Below are positions 1-9,804 of a stretch of DNA of 64,000 bases, in pieces (the first letter of the stretch is position 1; every line of letters begins with the position of its first letter). The stretch lies in NCBI GenBank assembly GCA_037013685.1, contig CM072891.1:12996501-13060500 (forward strand), read 5' to 3'. The notes beneath the pieces were generated by a model, which made no database searches, had not been told where the DNA came from, and worked only from the letters and a program-made list of their open reading frames with translations. Source of the DNA: Acridotheres tristis. Taxonomy: Eukaryota; Chordata; Aves; Passeriformes; Sturnidae. The translations under genes were made by a program, and so were the position numbers.

Positions 1-3000
1 GTCATATCCTGATTTAAAAAGCAAAATGTCGAGACTGATGGAAGTTTGACAGCTGAAAAATCTGAGCATTTGTTAGATAGTGGCTTTAGCATAATTTATG
101 AGCACATCCCTGGCTCTTCAAATCAAAGTAAAATGAGGGATTCAGAAACCGTTCATGATAAAGAGGATTGCCTGATAGTAAATGAGTTTTCTTAACAATG
201 TATCATGGCACTAAAAATGTGCAAATGTTTCTGCCATCATGAGGAGATTCCAATCCTGTGAGAAGTGATGTGCTACCATAGCAAGCCCAGGGCTTTTGAG
301 GATTTTTGTCAGCCCAAAGGTATTCAGCACTAGATGTGCAGTTAAGGGTTAAAGACTGGACGGAGATTTCTGGATTTGTCTGAATAGGAAGAGCAGCAAG
401 TGAGAATGCAGCCACGGTAGTTGCTGAGAGAGGAGTCTTTTTGGAAACCACTCTTTGGTTGTGTTTTAGCAGCTGGTTCACCTGAATAGTGAATTGCATC
501 TCCAGTGCATGTGAAAGGGGAAGAACAAGAGCTTGGAGGCATGCAAACCTACTTGCTGTTTTGGAAGCTAAATTTTCCATTCCAGTGCTGCCACTGGACT
601 TGCTCAAAGTTGATTTCTCAGCTTTCTTTGTAGGAAGAGGCTAATCAAATCCTGAAATATGTGAATCTCTTGAAATTACTAAATGTACTACATATGAAGA
701 AAAAAAATGCCTGAATCCTGAGAGTTTTTAATGACCTGTGAGATGATTTTTTGCTTTGTGTCATGTCACGGATATTGAGTACACCCCATAGTGTCCCTGA
801 GAATCTTCTGCTCTGGGGACAGCAGTAATGTGACATGGGTGCTGTAAATTGTGCACCAGGTTTAGCCTGTCTGCTCTGCCCACTGACTCTGAGGGGATGC
901 TGCTTGAGAACACACCTTAAACTCCAGGTATTTCAACACAAGTGGCTGTTCTCGATTTTTTGTGAAGTTGCATGAGGCTCTCACATCTGCTTGACTCACC
1001 AGTAGGACAAAATCCATGTCAGGGAGAAAGGTGTGACACTGCATGGAGGAGGCAGATGATTCTGTGTTACAATCAAGGACAGAAAAACAGACTCGAAAGA
1101 AAAACCCCTGCGTTTCAGCCTTATGGTAAGAGGCTGCTCCGATGATATTGCAGCAAGATTACTTTTCACAAGTGTCTAACAAATGTGAGCCATAGGAAAC
1201 TGCACAGGTACCTGCTAATTGGGCCACTCCACTTGAGAGGCTTTTGAAATGAGTCATAGGTGTAACCAAGTTGTAGGTTCATAACACTGTTTTATTCATA
1301 ACTCTTAGCTGAGAGATACAGCAGTGAATTGTGCTTTGAGATGCACAGGAGCAAAATGAGCAGTGGGGTACGCTTTTTAGAAACCTGAGAATTGTGCTGA
1401 AAAGATGCAAAATGATTCCCAGGTCAGCAGAACCTCACCTGCAGAGCTGCAGGCTGCAGAGGTCAGCAGGGATGAAAGAAATGGGTAACCTAGTCAGTCT
1501 GGACTCAGCAAAAGTTAGGAAATAAGAGCAGCTGCTGCTCACAGAATCAAAGTGTGATGAGAGGCAAGGACTTCCATCTGATGGTGAGCTCAGGACTCAG
1601 TCGGGTCTCACAGAGCCTGGCACACAGTGGGGGAGGAACCACCCCTGAGGCTCAGGGATTTCTCTTTTGGGGAGCCAGCATGGCTCACTGTGCTCTCCAG
1701 CACAGTGCGGGTCCTGCTGAGTTCTTTCAGGCTTTGCAAATAGACATTTTCTGTCTGAACAGGGAGTAGGACACTTCCAAAACCAAGGAGGAGGTACTTT
1801 GTGCTGTTCTACCTCAGTTGTTGTGCTCCTGCCTTGGAGTGCTGTCTTACAAACTCCTCCAGGTGAGGAACTTGGGAGATGTTCATGCCCTCTGCAGTTA
1901 AAAAGAAACCCCTGGATCACAGGGTTGCCACCCACAGGGCAGCAGGCAATGCCAGGCTGAGGTGCACAGCTCTGGTTTCCTGCTCCCAGGTGCTGCAGGT
2001 GATCAGCCTCTGCACAGTTTGTGTAAAACACCCTGCTCCAGGTGATTCTGATGGTCTCTCTGCCAGAATGAAAGGTTTATCCAGGGTTGGGAATCTGAAT
2101 GTATGCCACAATCTCAGGGAAATGAGCAGGTCAGTCACCTGCAGAGCTGCTGTACCATCCTTTAAACTCACAGACCTAGGCTATATTCTCATAAGATGAA
2201 ACTGCCAACAAATGTGGAGACTTTCACTTTGAAAGTCGTGAAAAATCATGGAGCATTGGTCCCTAAAATAACATGCCTTATCTCCACTTCCACTTTTATT
2301 TAAGTGGCCAATATTTAATGAGCCTCAGAAACTTTTATACAGCTCTTATTGGTACTTGAGGACTGAAAACTAGTCCTGACTATGTGTTCCCAGTTTTATT
2401 CTGCTGTGTTTGGTCAGCTTTTTAAGTTTTCTTGCTGAGAATAACCATCAGTTCCTTGATTTTTCTTTGAATTTTTATCTGTCATCTTTGCAGTACTCTG
2501 TAAGAACGCTGACCTCATGGCACTGCTTTCCTGTCTTCAGCTCAAGTTGGAATATGCAATTTGCATAAGGCAAGGAAAAACCACCACATGCTCTGTTTAG
2601 AAATATTGGTTAGAAAGCAGAACAGTATAACATAGGAAGAGGCTGCAGATGAAAACATGTATCTCACAAAAATCATTAAAAGCAAAAGCAATATATATTT
2701 AAATTGCAAGAAACTCTGCTCTAGGGACCCTGAAAACACAAATACTCTCAGATCAATATCAGGAAAGCAAATACATAACATATCTCTTGCAGAGACAGGG
2801 AGAAGACAGATGCAAGGTGCACAATGCACCTGGAGAAGGGGGTGAGGAGGGTTTTAGTCAACCTTCAGGTGCAAAGGATAAAGCCCCTTCTCCCAGCAGG
2901 TGACCAGTTACCCATAAACCAAGTGAAAATGGGAACCTGCCTTCTCTAGCCTCTCACATTGTCTGCATCTGCTTCCCATGCACCTTATGAGCATTTCTCT

Positions 3001-3404
3001 GCCCCTTCAGCTCCAGACATGGGTGATCCTGAGCTCTGTTAGCAGGATGAAATTAAGCACCTGACCTGATCGTGCAGCAGCTGCAACTTAAGGAAGTGCT
3101 GGACACTGTTTGAAGTATGGTATTTGTTTACTGTTTATATGTTTTGCAGAGAGATACTGTGTCTGTCAGCATGTTCGTTTAATCAAAGTTTCTTTTCTCT
3201 TGATCCTGTGAGTGCCTCGAGGTGCTCTGTCTCCTGGGACAGGCACTTGTACGGTGATGTTACTAAAGTAGAAGTGCTAGCTCTGAATTCTTTTTTCTCC
3301 TTTAGATGACAAGAATTTGCTAACGTGGTGTGGCTGTTTTGCACAGCTGCTGTGATGCATAATCCTGTTTTAAGTGACTATCTTGTGTCTGCTTTGCTTT
3401 ACAG
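1..3404. other. Unique, mostly non-coding DNA at left edge
   Basis: I recognise no repeat or gene family here apart from the open frame at 13-195, which is listed separately. The part from about 1400 to 2200 is somewhat richer in G+C than its surroundings. It gives overlapping open frames on both strands (for example 1597-2031 minus and 1879-2199 plus). Their predicted proteins are rich in Cys, Pro and His, show no domain, and lack convincing flanking splice sites. I read them as chance frames. Confidence 0.5.
13..195 (+). other. Edge open frame, possible 3' end of a coding exon (unidentified)
   Basis: One frame is open for 61 codons from just after a TGA at 10-12 to a TAA at 193-195. The predicted peptide is rich in Ser, Glu, Asp and Lys and ends in ...CLIVNEFS, a composition more like real protein than most chance frames in this window. 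If real, it would be the last coding part of a gene whose earlier exons lie left of the window. Weaknesses: no strong polypyrimidine acceptor is visible (the best AG is in tttgacag near 51), and the first clear AATAAA downstream is far away, near 3783. I do not recognise the protein. A decayed processed pseudogene or plain chance are the alternatives. Confidence 0.18.
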
Positions 3405-3572
3405 GAGGCACTAAGCCATTGAATTTCTTTTTGGGCAGACCTGAGATGTCAGTCCTGCCGAACAGGCATTCCAGTGTCACATTTCATTTTCTGACCTGGA
3501 ATTCAAAGGCTTGTCTTTGAAGACAACTGTTTCTACCTTGGTCAAGGAGAAGTTTATATTTTGTATGAGAAA
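3405..3572 (+). other. Possible non-coding or 5'UTR exon (good acceptor, weak donor)
   Basis: A pyrimidine-rich stretch runs into ttgctttacag, with AG at 3403-3404, which is a strong-looking 3' splice site. The best donor within 200 bases is the weak AAAG|gtgcac, placing the exon end at about 3572. Two frames stop within a few codons. The third stays open for about 38 codons, so any exon here would more likely be untranslated or terminal. It lies only about 270 bases left of the better exon candidate at 3839-3968, which is the main reason to record it. Chance occurrence of such an acceptor is common. Confidence 0.12.
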
Positions 3573-3838
3573 GGTGCACATAAGAAATCATAATAGAACC
3601 AGAAATCCTGGCTCTGTTTAGGCTCAGCTGAAAATTAAATACTGCCTTCAGGAAGGCCTAAGGTTGAACCTGACTCACTGCTTAATTACTCCAAAAGGCA
3701 AAGATTAGGGTTTCAAGTCTACTTTTTTCCTTTCTTTTTTGTCTTTATTCCTCCTCCCACCTCCCTTTTCAATTTATTTCCTTAATAAAGCAATTCTATG
3801 TGTATTTTTCTACTGCTTATACTTACCTCTAATTTTAG

Positions 3839-3968
3839 GCATAGGCAAAATGGAGCGTGGCTGCCTAGCTGGCTCTATGCCAGTGTTAGACCTGGCTGCC
3901 ACTTCCTGCTGCCAGGAGAGCTGTTGGGATATGGAAGCTGATAGCAACGGCTGGCTGAGGACAAAAAG
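3839..3968 (+). CDS. Candidate 5' coding exon of an unidentified gene
   Basis: This 130-bp segment has splice sites on both sides. On the left is a long pyrimidine-rich tract with a branch-like ctaat and then tttag (AG at 3837-3838). On the right is AAG|gtaatg, a good 5' splice site. Inside, an ATG at 3850 has A at -3 and G at +4, a strong Kozak context. It is followed by 39 complete codons up to the donor, leaving the exon in phase 2; read-through meets TAA just past the donor. The peptide starts MERGCLAGSMPVLDL, is Cys-rich in its middle (TSCCQESC) and ends in a basic stretch. I do not recognise it. If real, it would be an alternative or first coding exon after an untranslated exon, with its partner exon outside the window or far downstream. 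A lncRNA exon or chance is also possible. Confidence 0.3.
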
Positions 3969-6900
3969 GTAATGAAAAATCAATGGAAGAAAAATTTCTC
4001 CTTTCAAATGTTTAACTCTGCTTTTCACCCCACCTGGTAGCAGTAATAACCCGGCCACATCTTCTCTTCTAGTGGTGTTTACATTGCTAAGAATGCTCAA
4101 ATCAACTCTGCTTATAAGCTTTTGTCCACTGACAGTCAAGACTAGTTTTACTGGAATTAGAGAAAAGCCTGACTTTTCTGACTTGAATGCCTGTTGGATC
4201 TGGTTACAGCCTGTTAGACACCTATGTCTTAATTTGGGCTCCCATCAAATAAAATAGAGCCATGGGAATCCTCTTTGCAGGATTCTCCAATGTCTAAAGA
4301 CATTTTTGGTGATTTAATATCTGAGTGTATCAATGCATCTCAATTGTTTTACTTTTATGGTTGCTTTCTTAGCTTAATAGGGGCAAATGGGAAGAAACTT
4401 TTAAGTGGTCTTTGGAGCATTTGGATTTTTGTTTAAGTATTTAGAAAGCTGAAATATAAATGTAAATGATGTTACTTGCTTTTTATTAAGTTCTAGGTTG
4501 TTCATATAAACTGAAATTGTTCATGCCTAACGTATGGACTAGCTATTAGCTTCTGGGCCCTATTCCAGGCTTGTCTATCTTGTGTACTGTTATTCCTTTG
4601 GTCTTGTTGAACACATTTTGCCTGTGGTCATACTCATCTTAGTTGGTGCAACAGTGAAAGGAATGAGTTTCTCTGAAGGGAGTTGGAAGAGATTGTAAAG
4701 ATGTTTGTTTAAAGATTTAGCAAGGGTCAATAGGAAGTGCATTTGTCTCCTGCTAAATTTATGATGAGTCCACAGGATCAGTTAGTTGCATTATCTGACA
4801 ACCATTGCTTGAATAGTCTGCTGTCTTCTGGGTGGTTTTATAAGTGATTCTGTCCTTCAGGTTTCTGTGCATTTGTGAACTGTAAAGCTCTGTAGCATCG
4901 TTTGTGCAAGTTTATTTTTTCCTCACAGCAAATCTCAAAAGTTGCACTTAAACAGCAGCAAAATGCCTTTCACTTGCAGACTTCTCACTGGGCAAAGTTA
5001 ACCTCTAAAAGCAATTCTGTTAGAGGTAGGAATATGTTTTATACAGAAGAACTTCTAGTGTAGAAAAGCCCAAAGTTACTCAAAGGAAGCATAATAAATT
5101 GCTGCCATAACCAGGATTTTCATTTGTTGACATATTTTTTTTCAAAGTTATGAGCTATCTCTTGCTCACTGGCAGCTTCCTCAAGTTGATGTGGCCCTCT
5201 GAAAATCAGCCTGGACTGAGGTTCTCAGTTTATAAACTAGGCTTATACAAATGTTTATGCTTGGTGTTAAATCAGCTGCAGCCATTCTGGACCAGTTCCC
5301 CAAGGATTTCTTCAGCTTATGTTGCTTTTGCAGTTCTTTCTTTTATAACTGCATGGCTACCACTGCCCAAATGAGCTAGTTTAACTCTGCATTGGGTTGC
5401 ATCAAAGGCAGCCTAAACCTCTCTCAGCAGAAGAATGCTTAGTTGGTATTTTGGGAACTCTGTTCACTGGAGTAGCAAGCTGCCTGTGGGATTAGGAGCC
5501 TGTCTGCCTCTGCAATCCTGCTGCTGAGAGTGTTGGCCCCTGGGTTTATCAGTCATTGTGATTTCTGTAGTTATGGAAAACTGCTTGCAAGAGTTTACAT
5601 TAGAGATGTCATCCTCACCTCCGTGTGTAAATATGTTGCTGTTCCTGTCATTTCCCCAAACTGTCGATTGTTAATCTGTCATTTTCAATGATCACTGAAC
5701 TCCAGTGTGCAATAAATTACCTTCTAATCAAAATGGGTTCATTTGCCAAATGTTGCAGGAAGCAACCTGGCATAAATTTATACTTAGCTGATAAGAAATG
5801 TCAGAGCCAAATATTCATATGTTAATTACTGGACCAACAATGCTTACATCCACAGAATTCCCTCAATCAAAGACAAAAGGATTGGTCTGGACAGATCATG
5901 TCAGCCCATTTCCACAGTATATTACAGGATTCCTCTGCCCTTCACTCAATGACTTCTCAGGGCTTGTCCAGATTAATTTTAAAGGAATCAAGTGAGGGAA
6001 GATTGCACCATCTATTTCTACTCTTACAGTCCTTTCTTCTGATGTTCATATTGCATTCTATTTTCCTTAATTTCATTCACATTGATATAAAAGTGTAAGA
6101 AAAGTGTTGAATGAGTCTCATATTTAAATACTGTGTAAATTAAAAACTTAACTGTTACACTCTAGATTCTGATTCTTGTTGAGGGTTTTTTTGTGGTTTT
6201 TTTTGTTTGTTTTTTTGTTTGTTTGTTTTGGTTTTTTTTGTTTGTTTGTTTGTTTTTTTATTCTGATATATGCTAGCAAATACAAACTGCTGAATTGGAA
6301 CCCAATTTTACCCCTAAAAGACTCTAGCTTTTGTTGTTGCTGTTGCTGTTTTTTTTTAACAGGATCTAAATGCTTGATTCTTTCAGAAAAAAGCAAAGAT
6401 AATGTGAAAAAGTGACAAAGTATTCCAGTGTAACACTTTGTATTGAAAAGAGCTGTGCCAAAGAATAGTCTGATTATTATTGCTATTGCTTTGGCCACGC
6501 AGATATTTCTACCAAAGTGACATGTAGATAATCTAGCAATGCTGAAGAGCTCAGTCAGCACTTCACTACCTCCTTCATGGCCAAGCAGGGCCACGTCCCC
6601 TGATAATTGTGCAGCCCTAGTGTTTCTCTGTATTTGTCCAGTAAACTGAACCAGATTGCCACTTTACATTTATACTGCTATTTATCAGGTGTTAAACTGA
6701 AGGAACCTGTGCATCTTTCTTCTGTATGAGCTTTTCAGGGGTGCGTGTGTTACACACTGAAGTACAGCACTGTCAATTTGTGCAATGGAATTGTTGTCAA
6801 TTCACATCATCTTTCCAAACAGTTCACTGTAAACTTGGTGGAACAAATGAGTGCATGCAGTCTGAAGGGATGGGAATTATGTATGATCAAAGCCATGAGT

Positions 6901-8702
6901 GAACTGCTCTGATGTTATTAGACTTTTTTTAAGGCATGAAGAAAAGCTTTAGTTGTTGTATTGCATGTTATTGTAAGAGCTGAAAGAAACCTGCAAAAAA
7001 TTCTATTTAATGCTATTAAAAATGACATTTAGGCGACAAGAGTCTGGAAAATCTTTTCTTTTACCTTTCCCTTTTCTCAGACCTAATTGCCTTCTCGAAT
7101 TCTCTTGCTTGTGTAGCTTTTGCCCTCTACTGGAATAAAGGAAACGCAGGGCTGTGTCTCACCACAGGATTTGAAAACGGCGTGCTTGGCTCTTCCTTAA
7201 TGGGTGAAATAATTTTCAGTTAAAGTTTGTGTTTGTTTTGATCTAGAAAGCAGAAAATATGCATGACTGCCATGTACGTGATTTCTCTCTGCTGGCTGGA
7301 GGTCAGTTTGCTCTTTGGTTATAACATTAACAGTTGTGCCCTGTGTTGGAAAACTTTAGATTGTTCTGGTGGCTGGAGCCTGTGGAATACTTGGAACAAG
7401 AAGTCCTGTATGAACACCCTTAGGTGGTGGTGGTGGTCATCCCTGACCTCTGTAGTTCACATCCATAGGTGCTGTTGAAATTGTGAGCTGGCTCCCTAAC
7501 TAGCAGCATCTCCTCTCTGTTTGGTTAGGAGCAGAGGGCATCACTGTTCTGTGTGTGCTGACAGGGTCTGCACACCATGAAATGGGAGATGGGCACAGTA
7601 GCTGCTTCAACCTTTAGAAGGTTAAGTCTTAAGGAATTGCAAAAACCAAGTCAAATTACTGGTTAAAGAAATAATTGTGCTCCTATCTGTTTTTGTTGCT
7701 ATTACCTGTAACCCCCACCTCACCCCAAATCCTACAGTGATAGAGGCTTTAGCACTTGCATTTTAGATTTGCTTTGTCTTGAGGGAGAGGACCAATAGAA
7801 AACTAAATGTATCACTCCTTGTTTTCTAACTTCTATAGGGTGCCCATCTAAGACCAAACTATTGATATGTGTAAAGTAGCCTGTTTCTGGCAAAGGCAAT
7901 GGTGTTGGGGTGCCTCTGTAATGCTGCTTCTGCAGCAGCAACGCCTTGAGCTTGTTACTGCTGTGGTTGTCTTTGCTTCTGTCACACTATTGCTGGCAGC
8001 TGGCTTCACTGTTTAACCCTCAGCCTATTTTCAGCTCTAGCCAGCTCTGCTAGGCAGCTAACTCCCTCCCTGCTGTCCTCCCGTCCTATACAGCTTCTCT
8101 CTCCTTGATCTTTCCCTCATTCTGTCTCTCTCCTCCCCTGCCTCATTTTCACTTGTTCCTTTTGCTTGCTGGCCTTTGCAAAGATTCTTCCATAAATGAA
8201 CGCAGAATTAGATCCATTCCTTGTCAGAAAAATCTGCAGTCCCAGCTCTTCTTTTTGGTGTGTCAGAGGTGTAAACACCAAATGAAAATATTGTTTTCGT
8301 TTGCGTCTGGTTTCTGAGGCAAACATTTCCTCTCTCTGTCTTAAATAAACTGTGTTCTCAAAAATGTAGAAGTTTAGCTTTAGCCCTTTCAGAAGTTACT
8401 CTCTCAAATCCTTCTGTGGAGAAGGAGAGAGAGGAAAAATCAATAATTTTACTGGGAAGTAGGACAGGAAATCAGTGTGTAAAATCTTGAAAAATCCTAT
8501 AAACAACTGAGTATTGCCAAGACAATTCTCTGGGTATCATCTGTGTTCCTCGGTAAAGAACAGGCCACAGGAGAGGCCAGGTTACCCTTCAAGCAAATAA
8601 TCCTGGAGCTGGGAAGGAGATGAATTTCTCTCTTCCACCAGAATTAGAAATTTTCCAGTCAGAGAAGGGCAGGAATTGTAAATGGACTGCATGGTAACAA
8701 GA
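3969..8702. other. Unique AT-rich DNA without recognised genes
   Basis: I see no exon, RNA gene or interspersed repeat here. It holds a T/G simple-repeat tract (6186-6260), a short GGT run (about 7422-7437) and a pyrimidine-rich stretch (about 8061-8160). Frames on both strands around 6148-6594 are products of the T/G tract and translate to Lys/Asn/Gln-rich or Phe-rich low complexity. Confidence 0.5.
6186..6260. repeat. T-rich (TTTG)n-type simple repeat
   Basis: Runs of T are broken by single G residues in a roughly TTTG/TTTTTG rhythm over about 75 bases. The opposite strand would read as A-rich (CAAA)n. No recognisable retrotransposon body lies next to it, so it may be an expanded simple repeat rather than a tail. 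Confidence 0.8.
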
Positions 8703-8775
8703 GCTGAAACATGCAGCTAGTTAATTAATGTTAAGTAGCTCAAACATGCAGCCTAGTTAATTAGTATCGTTAAGG
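8703..8775 (+). repeat. Imperfect tandem duplication, unit of about 35 bp
   Basis: Two adjacent copies share gct(g/c)aaacatgcag, then ctagttaatta, then a ttaag ending. Copy 1 is about 8703-8737 and copy 2 about 8738-8775, which has a one-base and a three- to four-base insertion. Each copy carries a TTAATTA core, so the duplication doubles a homeodomain-type motif. Confidence 0.65.
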
Positions 8776-9010
8776 TTGCGTGGCCAAGCCTGTCTCGAGT
8801 GTTTCCAGAGTGAAGTGTGGCTGTGCAGCCTTAATTCATCTGTAAGCATGTATCCTTCACAATGCAATCCCGAATTGCATTTCTCTAAGGTGGTTCCCCA
8901 CTATGGTATTGCATCAGTCTATGCACAGCAGATATTTAGCAAAGGAATGAGGTAGGAGCACAGGAAAGGAGAGCTGCTGCTGCAGGAAAACAAATAAATA
9001 CAGATAAAAG

Positions 9011-9804
9011 GGTGTGTCTGGGGACCAGTGCTGCTTAATATCTTCAGCACTGACACAGACAGAGGGATAGAGTGCATCCTCAGCAGACCTGCAGATGACA
9101 CCAAGCTGAGTGGTGGAGTGACACACCTGAGGGGTGGGATGCCATCCAGAGGGACCTGGACAAACTCGAGAAATCAAGAAGTGGGACCATGGGAACCTCA
9201 CAAATTTCAACAAGGCCAAGTGCACGATGCTGAACCTGGGTCGTGGCACATTGAAAGTGTCAGTGCAGGCTGGGGATTGAAGGGATTGAGAGCAGCCCTG
9301 CCAAGAAAGACTCTGGTGTCACTGGTGGGTGAAAAGCTGGGCATGAGCTGGGCAATGTGCACTGACAGCCCAGAAAGCCAAGAGTATCCTGGGCTGTACC
9401 TAAAGAAGCCAGCTGGTGGTCAGCAGGTCAGGGGAGGTGATTCTCCCCCTCTCCTGCCCTTGAGACTCCATCTGCAGCACTGCAACCAGCTGTGGGCTCT
9501 CCTGCATTGGAAGGATGAGAACCTGTTGGAATGAGTCTAGAGGAGGACAGGGAGGTGATGTGCAGGCTGGAACAGCTCTCCTGTGGAGACAGGCTGGGAG
9601 GTTTGGGGCTGTTCAGCCTGGAGAAGAGAAGGCTGCAGGAAGACCTTTCAGTACCTAAAGGGATCCTACAAAAACAAATAGCAACAAAAGTTTAGCAGGG
9701 TCTCTTGGAATAGAACAAGCGGTAAATGTCTTAAACTAAAAGAAACTAGAGATAAAAGACCTTTAAGTGTCCCTTTCAACCCAAATAATTATATGATTCC
9801 ATGG
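9011..9804 (+). mobile_element. CR1 LINE remnant, sense strand, 3' part
   Basis: The block starts in the C-terminal part of the CR1 reverse-transcriptase domain and runs to the family's 3' end. Recognisable parts in order are: the GPVLxNIF...DTDxGIEC and ADDTKLSG segments (9022-9141); the stretch around 9535-9650 about a sum of lines such as ctggagaagagaaggctg; and the end acctttaagtgtccctttcaaccc followed by a degenerate ATTCTATG-type tail near 9790-9804. The 5' part of the element is missing, as in most CR1 copies, which arise by incomplete reverse transcription. Insertions and frame changes after about 9140 show it is old and inactive. No target duplication is visible. Confidence 0.92.
9022..9141 (+). 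pseudogene. Decayed CR1 reverse-transcriptase fragment
   Basis: Within the CR1 remnant, about 40 codons still align in one frame to the part of non-LTR reverse transcriptase around the catalytic box. The sequence reads GPVLLNIF, then a segment like DRGIEC, then PADDTKLSG. The residue usually aromatic before ADD (F or Y in FADD/YADD) is proline here, which by itself should abolish activity. After this the frame drifts away from the family, and the open frame running to 9534 is only accidentally open. It is a dead fragment, not a gene. Confidence 0.85.

Noticed and set aside
203..607. 134-codon minus-strand open frame
   Set aside because: It has no domain, no splice support and a chance-like composition. 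It lies just downstream of the edge frame on the other strand.
1597..2199. 144-codon minus and 106-codon plus open frames
   Set aside because: They overlap on opposite strands in a locally GC-richer stretch, where stop codons are rarer. Nothing in the peptides resembles a known family.
6148..6594. 148-codon minus frame rich in Lys, Asn and Gln
   Set aside because: It is produced by translating the TTTG simple repeat.
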